Positions 1-10,300 of a DNA stretch of 64,000 nt are shown piece after piece. The DNA is from Taxawa tesnikishii (nom. ined.) (taxonomy: Eukaryota; Ascomycota; Dothideomycetes; Dothideales), in assembly GCA_030247885.1 (NCBI GenBank), contig JAPDRO010000022.1:124001-188000 (forward strand), given 5' to 3'. The position numbers were made by a program, and so were the translations under genes. The notes under the pieces are model-generated. The model worked only from the letters and a program-made list of their open reading frames with translations, did no database searches and was not told the DNA's origin. The stretch's first letter is position 1. Every line of letters begins with the position of its first letter.

Positions 1-254
1 CTGTATCCCGGTCAGCACACTGCGTCTCTTGATGAGCGAGGTCACTACGTACTCTCGGTCACGTTGTTTAGGAACGGTGAGGCGCGCTTCTGAAGACGCG
101 GGTTCTGGAAAGTAGGATGGAAGGCATTAGTGCGCTCGACGATGGGCTGAACACGCTCAACCCTCTTGAATGCATCGATGGCACGGCCATTGGCAGCGGC
201 GACACCTTCCAGGCAAAGGCCTGCAAAGGCGCTGAGGGTTAGCGAGGAATGCAT
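1..254 (-). CDS. Secreted serine carboxypeptidase (S10-like), 5' end only
   Basis: Seen: the ATG at 254 opens a hydrophobic signal peptide (MHSSLTLSAFAGLCLEGVAA), followed by a propeptide-like stretch ending QKRASPFLNNVTE. Exon 1 is 254-53. A donor GTACGT starts at 52, and the reverse strand reaches a CAG acceptor exactly at base 1 with a CTGAC branch site just before it, so intron 1 is 52 nt and exon 2 lies outside the window. Known: fungal vacuolar or secreted S10 carboxypeptidases have a KR processing site followed by an N-glycosylated SPFL-N-T motif just before the mature enzyme. Inferred: a carboxypeptidase of that family. The catalytic Ser, Asp and His are outside the window, so the assignment rests on the propeptide junction alone; another secreted hydrolase is possible. 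Confidence 0.5.
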
Positions 255-1172
255 GGTGACGCTGTGTTAGTTGACAGAATGAAACCCTCCAGATGAAGCA
301 AAGCACACCCACACTCTTATATAGTCACCGTGGCCTGATCAAGACGAACAGAGCCATTGCGGCGGTAACCTCGCTGTTCCTAAATGAGAAGGAGCAGTCT
401 GTTCAAGTTTGTCCGTCTGCTTGGCACGTAGTAGACGCTTCGCAAGGTGCGCAAGATACGGGATACAGAATTCATCTACATGGCCCGCAGTAGCTGGGGG
501 CTAGATACTACCATATGTCAGCGATTCGCCCGCCAGGTACGGATGAGTATGCAGGAAGATACTTAGACAGTTGTCTAAGCAACACCTTGCCGGATGTGGC
601 TGGTCGGTTATGCGTGAAAGCCTTGTCTTTGGGGCTTCCCGTTGCTTGAATGACGCCCGCATGCGTGAAGGATGAGATCCGGATGCTACGATGATTGCGC
701 GATCCGCGAATTATGTTATGGGGTACTATAAAGTTGCGGCGGTGTCGTGTGTCGTACGCTCGTCACCTTCCTAGAGAGTGAAGGCTTCTCTTGGCATGTG
801 TGGAGATTTCCACCCCGGCATCAGCAAAGCAATCTACGCCAAATTGATAGCGACGATTTTGAACGCGAGCACGGATGCATCACTCAGTACGATGCAGTCT
901 TCGCGCAATTTGCAACAGAAAAGCATTGCATGACGGAGGGAAACTGCAAATCCCATGGTCACTGACAAGGCAGAGCCAGTACAGTCAGGGTAAAACTCTC
1001 ACCACGATAACAGCCCGTTGCGGATATCTCTACAAATGCCCCCAACGCCGAGAGCGCCTCGCTCATCGTAGCACATAACGTGCCTCTGGACCATAATAGG
1101 CCATAGCCATTCAGACCGTGATCGTTTCCAGAAGATGCCACGAGGCAGCCATGAAGGCCTCGGAGGCCCTCC
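255..1172. other. Intergenic region upstream of the carboxypeptidase and downstream of chitin synthase
   Basis: No coding region recognised. The side near 254 should hold the promoter of the carboxypeptidase and the side near 1172 the 3' UTR of chitin synthase. Only short chance reading frames and no repeats are visible. Confidence 0.5.
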
Positions 1173-4100
1173 TTACACGCCTCTAAACACTCTGACCACA
1201 AGGAACCAACACGCGCCCACAAACCTAAACGCACTGAGCGCTGCAACACTCCACAGCACGACCGCCATATAGATCGTTGTGCGTTGATCATCGCTGTCTG
1301 TGCTTACGCTAACTCTCTGAATGCCACCAGCATTCAGCACCACCGCCGCGAGCGCCAGGTTGCAGAACATCCACGCCAGCACGACCGCGCTTCGGAAGCC
1401 CTTGTAGTAGTCCTCGTGCTTGTCGGCCTGGCTGACGACCTTCTTGGGTGGCTCCCACTTTGTCGCGAAGGCGCGGAGTTCGGCCTCGTACTGTGAGTTG
1501 AGATCGGCGTCATCGGTCGGGATGGCCACGTCGACTTTGCCGCCGGGCTTGGTCGTGGCCGAGGGCAGTTTCTCGGCCTTGTCGTCTCCCTTGGTACCCC
1601 ATGTGATGTCGTGGGTGTTGCAGAAGGCGTAAACGTTGAGGATGTTGATGTAGGTAGGCGTGAGGAGCAGGTATTGGATGAACGAGGTGAACATGTGCCA
1701 GGGGTCGAGGAAGAGGAAGGAGACGACGAAGTACAGGACGTATGTACTGGCCATGGAGACGATGAGGGTGAAGAAGATTTTGTTGGTGAAGAGGACGGAG
1801 AAGCTGAAGTGTTCGCTCTTGAGCTGCTCTTGCACGGATTTGACCGTGATGAATACGGTCGCAAACATGAGGTACCTGAAGAAGCAATGTTAGTCATCAT
1901 GTCGCTGTTGTCAGCGCAGTGTATGTGATTGGACTTACGCCATGAGCACGATCCAGAAGTAGACTTGGGCCAGGTACAAGCGATTGTTTCCCTGCGGCCG
2001 GTTGCCTAACGCAAGGACGAAACAAGTCACCAGCGTAGCAAGATACATCCATTCGAAAATGACTGATAGAGCCTTTCCTGGGGGAAAGTTGAGGGACGAA
2101 TCTGACAGTGACGTCGTAAGGATACGGAAGACCAGGAAGAAGTTACCCTGTGCACGGGACAGTCAGCAAAAGAAGCACTCAGAGGAATGCAATGAAACCC
2201 ACGATTTGAAACCAAGCGAAAATCATGTTGATGGTTTGGTAGGTGAACTCAATCAGGAACATGAGGTTGCGCAAGAAGGAATGGCTGCTCCGATAGATTT
2301 GGTACCAGTGTCCAAGAGCGTAGACCGCGGCGAAGAAACTACCGTTCAGCCAACGTCTTCGCTGCAGAATAAAGTCGGCCATTTCCGTAGGCACATCGGT
2401 CTCTCCGGTGGCCGACTTGACATACTGCAGAATCCAGGAACAGTTGCGCTTCGATACCAGCTCGAAACAAAGGATGCGGTCCTCGGCCAGGTACATGTTG
2501 GCTGTGAAGATACCCGCATTGGCGCCATGCATCTTTTCACCCAGGAAGTACTTCTCCAGGGGGCCTTGACCCGTCTTGTCGTTCTGCAAGGCGAGGTACC
2601 TGTAGGCTGAGAAGGCACCAGGAAGCACAGAAATGAAGCCGAACGCCGACTCGAGCGGCTTGTCCAGAATGTTGCTCATCTTGTACTCGAAGTTCTGCGC
2701 AGCCACCAATGGATTGAGGAGGGGCTTGCCATGGCCCAGCATAGCCTTGATCTCACCACACGCGCCACCGCACATCGGCTCCTTGTCGAACGCCTTCCAG
2801 AGCTGGTAGATCGAATCTTTGCCTGGCTTGGTACCCGCATCGATGAGCACGCAGATGTTGGGGTCAAGAACGCTGCCGAACGCCTGGAAAAACCATCTAT
2901 GAGAGTTGATCTTCTTCTGATTCTTCTCTTTCAAGCAGAAGAGCATCTGCACTGGAGTGTTGCCCTTCTTGACCTGCACAACGCCCTTCTTGATCTCCAG
3001 CGCCATTTGAGTAGTGTACTAAACGACGTCAGCAAAGTCAAAGCAAATTGCGGAATGCTACCCACCTCGTAGATGTGCGCCGTCACGTCCTTTCCGTTTA
3101 CTTGTTGCTTCGCGATTCCGTCTTGGTAGACACCCATAGCAGCCAAAACGGCTCTCGTTCTCGGGTTGATCTTCGCACGTCCATCGCTGACCACGCAAAC
3201 TACAATCTTCTTCCAGGCTTCTTTGCCCCACATCTTGCTGCTGTTCCGCGAGTTCATGTATTCGATGTTTTTAATAACACCGATCATAGTTCTGGCGAAC
3301 AGCTCATCCTCCTCGTTATACATGGTAACCACAATGAAAAGCTCGGTCTGCCTTGGTTTTGCGAACAACCTCTGGCGGAGAGTGAAGCGCTCATCGTAGA
3401 AATCCGCTGGATCGCAAGTGGCGGCGGAGTAACGCATATGCGTGAACTCGTCACGCTCCGGTGGCTGTGCGTGCGGAATCTGGTTGAGCAATCTTGGGGG
3501 TACGGGACAATCGAGTACGAGGTTTCCGTTAAAGAGCTGAACTTCCTTTACCGTCTTCCACCTCCTTATGGGCGCGGCACTTGGAGCAGGTGTTTGGTTG
3601 TAGGCATTCTCAATATCCGCTTGCTCGTGTTCGACGGGCGTGGGCATTTGGTGCGGATCGGGGCCATATGCGGTATCTGGCTGCAGTATCGGCCTAGTGT
3701 CCACGTCATCCTGCCAATAATGCGATGGTTGCATCCCCTCTCCTTCTTCATGTGGTGTGAGCTGAGGCTGGTAAGGCTCGTTGTAGTACGCATCATGGTG
3801 CGCTTGTGGTGATATGGCATAGTCTCCACCGCTGCTGTGAGGTTGGTATGTTGGATTGTCAGAGTAAGGATGATGTTGCGCATCATAGCCTTCGTTGTGT
3901 CCGTAACTGTTTGGAATGTTCTCTACGGAGTACTGTACCAGGATCGTGATCAGCATCCCACACTCTTGGTTCACTTCAGATTGTACCCACCGTTGGCTGC
4001 ACCTGTAGCCTGTCACCTGGCGTTCCAGGTCCGCGACCAGGCCCCATAGGCATTTCTAGTGGTTCTTGGTGGTGGTACGATCGATCTTGGAGCTGGTATG

Positions 4101-4460
4101 ATTGCGGCGGCATCCGTCCAGGAGAGGGTGTGCGATCCATTGGGGGTCGCTGGGTGTGATCCATGAATGGGTTCTGCGGATGTGCGCCGTATTCGTCGTC
4201 TGGCGAATGCCCGTCTCCGTATACTGCAGAACTGCGTGGTTAGTTTCAGATGTGTGGAGGGTGCGGCTTTGGTAGAAGGTGTGCAAGCTGACGAGGGCCG
4301 CGTGGCCGTGGCCGTGGCCGGGTCAGGAATGCTTGTGAACAAATCACCCAAGGTATGTTTCACCACGTCCTCATTTACTCTCATATGACCTCCTTGCTCT
4401 TGCGCTTCATGTGTCTCGGTATATGCTATTGCGGCACTCACCAAGATGGCTGTAACTCAT
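1173..4460 (-). CDS. Chitin synthase, division 1 (class I-III type), about 948 aa
   Basis: A plasma-membrane enzyme that polymerises UDP-GlcNAc into cell-wall chitin. Proposed exons: 4460-4442, 4223-3991, 3932-3066, 3018-2203, 2147-1939, 1875-1173. They sum to 2847 nt, exactly in frame. Residues 1-165 are a Pro/Gly/Tyr/His-rich tail. The chitin synthase N-domain follows, with [13 protein letters not shown] and [14 protein letters not shown]. The GT2 catalytic core carries [35 protein letters not shown] near residue 436 and the signature [11 protein letters not shown] near 596. Several membrane helices lie in the last two exons. [10 protein letters not shown] and GTKPGKDS look class III-like to me, but class I cannot be excluded. 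The least certain part is the 19-nt first exon (MSYSHL) and its 218-nt intron. Without them the next ATG, at 4164, would drop about 26 residues. Confidence 0.93.
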
Positions 4461-5040
4461 GTTGGCGACGGTTTGCTCAGCTCAAATCCAGTATTGGTAT
4501 CTTCCTCTTCCCAGCTACTCGAGGCAGCAAACGCGACTTGAGACAGCTGCAATCTGTTGTCAAACTACGGTATGCCTCGAAGTTGGGCGTCGCCGAAGAT
4601 CAGGAACGGTAACGATGGTGCAGCGGGAAGGCTTTGTTTCAGATTAGATGGCGGGCTGTTTGCCAACGTCCTTGTAAACAAACGGGGTACTCCTATGCGA
4701 AGGACGTGACGACAAGGACAAAGGGAACAGCTATTTCCAGCAAATGTATCTGCCAGCAACGACGGAAAGATGGGGTTCTTGGACTAAAGGAGAAGATGGA
4801 CCGTTGCCCAGGCGAGTTCGGCCTCCTGCACCTAGGACGGTAAGGATCTGAGGTCATACGGGGAACATGTACACAGCCCGCTCGCTTTCAGCTGGTGTTG
4901 CGCGTTGCCAGGCTGCGTGAGAAGCTTGCTCCACAATCGATCTTGCATCGCCCTGTTTGGCCGCGCAATCATACAAGTCACTATATACACTACATCAATC
5001 AAGCCGGACGATCTGCCTTCCTGCGCCTCGAGGAAATGGC
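4461..5040. other. Intergenic, chitin synthase promoter side
   Basis: About 580 bp between the 5' end of chitin synthase and the 3' end of the rRNA methyltransferase gene. No reading frame with recognisable similarity and no repeats. It should hold the chitin synthase promoter. Confidence 0.5.
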
Positions 5041-6981
5041 TCAATAAGAATCTCTCCGATGCAGTTGCCGTGTTCCTACGCGTTGCAGTGAAACACGCAG
5101 CAGACGCGAAACAGCGTCTCTTCTTGGCGTGGCTAACGCGTGGAGGCTAGAGGCTAATGATGGTTTATTTATATCCTGATAAAAGTCCCTGAAGATCACT
5201 CCACGCTGACCAAGAATTTGGCGGTGACAATAATGTATGTCGCTACTAGTACACATGGACTTTATGTTGTTACAACATGTTGTTACAACGAAAGTGCAAG
5301 GGCATGCGACGAGCCCGTATGTACAACCTTTAGGGCTGCCTGGACGGTCTAGCATCTTCCTCTCCCGGCAATTCGTCTGTGCCTTCAGCAGGCCGCTTTT
5401 GGTTCTGGCCCCTCCCTTGTACCTGTACAAAATCCTAGGCTCTGGTGGCGGTCGCGTAAAGGCTTCGAGCAGTACTGCTGCCGCCGAGCTCACGTTGATG
5501 CTATCCACCCCCACATCAACAACCTCATCACCCTTCTCTCGTCGCGCACCCTCAATCGTTACCTCAAAGGTGGCTGCTCTCCGCAGTGCCGTCCTCAGAC
5601 CCTCGCCCTCACCACCAAGCATCAGGATAGATGGCCTACCGACCTTCAAAGCGAGCGGGCTCAGCAGCGTTGCGGTTGACAGTTGAGCTTTTCGAGGAGC
5701 AGGCCCGGCGGACGCATATACATTCCAACCGTCCCTCGTGGCCTGAGAGATGAAATTGCTGGGTCGTTGGACAGCAAGAACATTGAGGGCTTCAGTAGCA
5801 CCAGCAGCGGCTTTGATAAGGACCGGGGAATTGATAGGTGCGCATGTGTTGACGCTGATTCCGACAGCCGTGACACCATAGAAGTAGCAGGTACGCAAAA
5901 TATTCCCCAGATTGCCAGGATCCGTGATCCCGTCAAGAAACACAATCAACGGATTTCGTGATGGGCGCTGCGGGACTTTGAGGGAGGTCGGGGCGCCGTT
6001 GATGGCTCTTTCTTCAGCGCTTTGCGCTTTGCTGCTCAAGACGAGCGGGATGCTCAAGAAGCTGGGATCAAAAGCACCCATGGAATCTATAGGCGGAAAG
6101 GGCAGAGGTGACGCTTCGACAATGACACCGTTGTGCGGCCGTCCCCCAGCCATGTGATCCATCTCCCGTAAGAACGTGTTTCCGACTTGCTTTATCGTGG
6201 CATTGCACTCTTTGGCCAGACGCGCGATCTCCGCGCCATTGCCGTCCTCGTCATTGAACGCACGACTGTGCAGATACACTTTGTAAATCTTTCTCTTTCG
6301 AGATTTCAATACTGCAATTACCACGTTCGCTCCGTATAGAAATTCAGATGCTGCAGTCGTGTATGGTATTGATACCGGATCATTTCCAGAGTCTGCTTCT
6401 TCAAGCTGTCTGCTACTCTGTGTAGGTCCTGAGACGCGAGCTTTCCTTCTCGGATAATCGTGAGCGTCGAGAGTCTGTGTTGACGGCCCTTTCCTGGGAC
6501 TTCGAGACTCATGTCTCGGAGGGCGAAATCCAAGATCGCTGGATGAGGAAGTGCTTTCGAACTCCTCAACATCCCTGTCTCTCTCCCTGGTTGATCTGTG
6601 TCTGGTTGGTTCCTGGCCTCCTGGAGCCTTCGCTTCGTCTTGAGCATAAAGTTCCCGTCCGGATTTTGGCTCTAGACGCCCAGCATCCGTTCGGTTATTG
6701 TCTTTATGGTATGGACTCCTATCCGAATCTTGGAAATCGGGACGCCGTCCAAGCTGCGGCCTTAGCCGTGAACGACTAGTCTTGTCATGTTCCTTGCGGT
6801 ATGCGCTCCGCGACGATTGTACTTGTTCGCGGACGGATAGGGTGCGCGGCCTTCCGCCTGTTCTGCTTTCTCGGAGGCCCTGTTTGATGGCAGATAGCGT
6901 AGACCTCTTGCGAACAATGGAACCAATAAAGCTGCTGATAGTGAAGGGACTCCTCGTCGATGGGGTAGTGGCTGATATCAT
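5041..6981 (-). CDS. MRM1: Mitochondrial 21S rRNA (guanosine-2'-O)-methyltransferase, SpoU/TrmH family
   Basis: Known role: Mrm1 transfers methyl from S-adenosylmethionine to the ribose 2'-O of a guanosine in the peptidyl-transferase loop of mitochondrial large rRNA. Seen: a single uninterrupted frame. I chose the ATG at 6981 because the residues after it (MISATTPSTRSPFTISSF...) look like a mitochondrial presequence; ATGs at 7008 and 7128 are also in frame. A charged, disordered stretch runs to about residue 220, then a SpoU substrate-binding-like part (FLYGANVVIAVL), then the SPOUT knot with all three motifs: LIVFLDGITDPGNLGNILRT near 347, ILMLGGEGEGL near 453 and INVSSAAAVLLEAF near 493. 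About 140 residues follow motif 3, which is long for the family and of odd composition, so the true C-terminus may come earlier through an unseen intron or base error. Divergent from Mit1, 388 bp away. Confidence 0.88.
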   Translation of the reverse strand: MISATTPSTRSPFTISSFIGSIVRKRSTLSAIKQGLRESRTGGRPRTLSVREQVQSSRSAYRKEHDKTSRSRLRPQLGRRPDFQDSDRSPYHKDNNRTDAGRLEPKSGRELYAQDEAKAPGGQEPTRHRSTRERDRDVEEFESTSSSSDLGFRPPRHESRSPRKGPSTQTLDAHDYPRRKARVSGPTQSSRQLEEADSGNDPVSIPYTTAASEFLYGANVVIAVLKSRKRKIYKVYLHSRAFNDEDGNGAEIARLAKECNATIKQVGNTFLREMDHMAGGRPHNGVIVEASPLPFPPIDSMGAFDPSFLSIPLVLSSKAQSAEERAINGAPTSLKVPQRPSRNPLIVFLDGITDPGNLGNILRTCYFYGVTAVGISVNTCAPINSPVLIKAAAGATEALNVLAVQRPSNFISQATRDGWNVYASAGPAPRKAQLSTATLLSPLALKVGRPSILMLGGEGEGLRTALRRAATFEVTIEGARREKGDEVVDVGVDSINVSSAAAVLLEAFTRPPPEPRILYRYKGGARTKSGLLKAQTNCRERKMLDRPGSPKGCTYGLVACPCTFVVTTCCNNIKSMCTSSDIHYCHRQILGQRGVIFRDFYQDINKPSLASSLHALATPRRDAVSRLLRVSLQRVGTRQLHRRDSY

Positions 6982-7368
6982 GGTTTGTTCAGGGCAAAAA
7001 GATGGCATTGATGGAGCCACATTAAACTCCGATGTCCGTGCGCGAACCCTAATTGGGGTAGTGTCTCTCCACAATTCGCGTCTTCCACGTCCATGTATGT
7101 AAATGTAAATATAACTATCACGAATCACGAATCACCTCTCCTGTTTCTCTTCTCCGATGGACGTGAGGTTAAATGTTGGACGTGTTAAGAGGTGACGAGG
7201 AGCACTATATCAGATCAAACTCCTCCTGGACGCGCCTTATCACTCGCGACAATCGACCGCGACCTCGCGCCTCTTACTAGGCGTACTTTCTATTGCACAG
7301 GAACTGCGAGCCTTTAAACACCGTGTTCTCTAAACCCGGATCGCGCAAGATACACGAGAACAGCCAAA
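6982..7368. promoter_or_regulatory. Bidirectional promoter region MRM1/MIT1
   Basis: The two starts are head to head with 387 bp between them, so both promoters must lie here or overlap the 5' UTRs. GC-rich with CGCG-containing stretches near 7240-7275 and a short TATA-poor pyrimidine-rich tract. No binding site can be named from sequence alone. Confidence 0.5.
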
Positions 7369-10300
7369 ATGGCGGCCCTCCGCGCGACCTCCTCCCCGGA
7401 TGACGAGCTAGGCGACATCTCCAAATGGACGAAGCGCACCGCGCCCACCAAGGCGGCCACCACAGCTATAGTAACTACTCCAGCAAAGTCGACCGTGTTC
7501 AAGCCAACGGCGTCAGTGTCGGTCAGGTCCAGCCCGCGTAGTGTATCGCGGGAGGTCTCCGTGCCCATCGCTGTCAAGGTGCCCGACATCGCGTCGCGCA
7601 TGCAGGGATATATCGACTACACTGAAGGCAACGATATGGTGAGGCAGGTGCTGAAGCAGGAGACGGGAAGAGGAGGGCTCATTACGTATGAGGTGGAGTT
7701 TGAGGATTATCATACAGAGCAGGTAAGCGACTACCTCTGCCGGCAAAGAACCGGTTAGGCGAAGCAACAAGAGTTGGTAGCCGGGCAGCTGTGACCTTCT
7801 TGCTGTCTCAATTGTTGAGTTCAAATATTCTTGCGTCTCCATTGTTACTTCATTCACGGTTTTTCCTGATTGGGAATTGGCACGAGGTTGCCTGCAATCT
7901 TACTTACAATCAGGATCTCTACCACTCTCTTCCTTCACATCTTCACGCCTTTCTTTTTCATCATAGTACGTATTTCTATGACAACGATCTCATCAGACAT
8001 TCGTTCGACAAGATCTTCAATACCAGTTCTTTCCCAATTTTGGCTATTATCAGCGAACACACAGTGTGTCTCGGTTGAAGAGCTACTCCAGAGCAGTATA
8101 CTAACAGATCACTCATAGATCAGTTTCCAAGAGCTACTAGATTACGAGAACGGCCAGGAAGCACTCCGCGAGTTCGAGGAGTCAATGGCAAAGGAATCCG
8201 AAAGTGAAGAAAGCGAAGAGAGCGACAATATGGTGGCGTCGAGGAGATCCAACCCGCGCAAAACCCGCAAGGATGAATATGTGAAGACTGCAGACTACGT
8301 GGAGGCCTCAGATGATGACGATGAGGTCGCAAGCGTCGAGTTCGCTCTTTCTGGCGATTCTGAGGAAGAAGATCAACCAAAGCTTCGCCGATCTCGACGT
8401 GTCGTAGAGAAGCCAACTACCCGAGGTGGTGCAGCACGATCTCTGCGTAACACTCGACAGAGTCAAAGATCGGCAGACACAGATGATGAGGAAGATGAAG
8501 AGGTGCTCTCAGACAACGAGATCCCGTTCCTCCAGTCAGATGTTCTACCTTCGCGCAAGCGCAAGCGTGGGCTTCGGTCGTTAGGGCCAAGCCAGCCGTC
8601 CCACACACATGACGGCATCAACTATGACAAGGCTCCCAAGCCACGCCGTGAGGGCGTTCGGCAATCGGGAAGGGCTACAAGACATCGAGGCGGCATGGAA
8701 GAAGTGGACATAAACGACATCTACCGTTCAGATTCAGAGCCTCGCCCAGTCGCGCCACCAAAGGCTGTCGCAGTACGCGAGATCTTCAAGGACCTTCCAC
8801 GCAACAATGACTTTCGTCAACGTCATTGCCAACAGTGCGATACCTGTGGGAACGGTACTAATTTTGGCCCACTTGTCTACTGTCAAGGCTGTGTCCTGGC
8901 CTACCACAAAGGCTGCCTGGGTCATCGGACGACGCGCGAGCATCTGGTCACTAAGGTCGGGGACGGCGGTTTCGTCCTGCAGTGTCGGCGCTGTATCAGC
9001 TTCCCACGGAAGAAGGAGCATACTGCTCCTGTACAAAGCAGGTGCCAAGACTGCAAAGAAGATGGCCCTAGCTGTCGCCCGTTCCGAGCACGTAAGACTC
9101 CAGCACAGGAGCAGAAAGAGCGCGAGGAGAACAACGGGGAGGATCCAGTCTACCCAGTCGATCCCGCCCTTATCAACAATGCTGATAACGTCATGTTTCG
9201 CTGCACCAACTGCTGGAGGGGTTTTCACTTCGAGCATCTGCCATCTCGCTCAGATGTTATGGACCTTGACACGGACTCCATGGCTGCGCAGCGATTTGCG
9301 GAGTATTCCCAGGACTGGCGCTGCAAGGAGTGTGTGACCATGCCTGCTAAGGTCAGCGGACTCGTAGCTTGGAAGCCGGTGGATGAAGACACTTATGACA
9401 CCCGACTGACTTTCGAAGAGATTGACGAAGATGAGAAGGTGTATTTGGTTCGCTGGGAGAACAAGTCCTACTTCCAAGCAACCTGGATGCCCGGTGCATG
9501 GGTGTGGGGCGTCACTAACGGCGTCATGCGCAAATCATTCGCCAAGCGCGAGGAAGCACGTTTACCTAAGATGCGGACAGAAGACGCCATCCCCGAGGAT
9601 TTCTTACGGACAGACATCGTGCTAGATGTTAAGTACACTAGCTATGTCGATATCTCCACCGAGGAGATTGACAAGGCTCGCATACGTGAGGTGGATCAGG
9701 CGCTTATCAAATTCAAGGGGCTTGGATACGAAGACGCGGTCTGGGAGAAGCCTCCCTTGCCTGAAGATGGAGATCGCTGGACGGACTTCGTCACGGCGTA
9801 CAATGACTGGGTTCTCGGCAAGCATGTACACACTCCCAAGGCGGTGCCGCTGAAGTCCCGTCTAGAGAAGGCTCGCAGTCAAGATTTCGCTGCGAAGTTG
9901 GAGAAGAAGAAGCAGCCTGACAATCTGATCGGCGGAGAGCTTATGAAGTATCAGATGGAAGGCCTCAACTGGCTTTGCTACAAGTGGTACAGCCAAAAGA
10001 ACGCGATTCTGGCTGACGAGATGGGTCTCGGAAAGACGATTCAGGTCATCAGTTTCCTTGCGACCCTTGTTCACGACTGGAACTGCTTCCCTTTCCTTGT
10101 TGTAGTGCCAAACTCTACCTGTGCCAATTGGAGGCGTGAGGTCAAGCAGTGGGCGCCCTCGCTGAGGGTAGTTGCTTATTTCGGCAGCAAGGACGCGAGA
10201 GATATGGCCCACCGGTACGAACTCTTTCCGCGAGCCAGCAAGGATCTCCGATGTCACATCGTGGTCACTTCATATGACGCCGCGGCCGACGACAGCTGCC

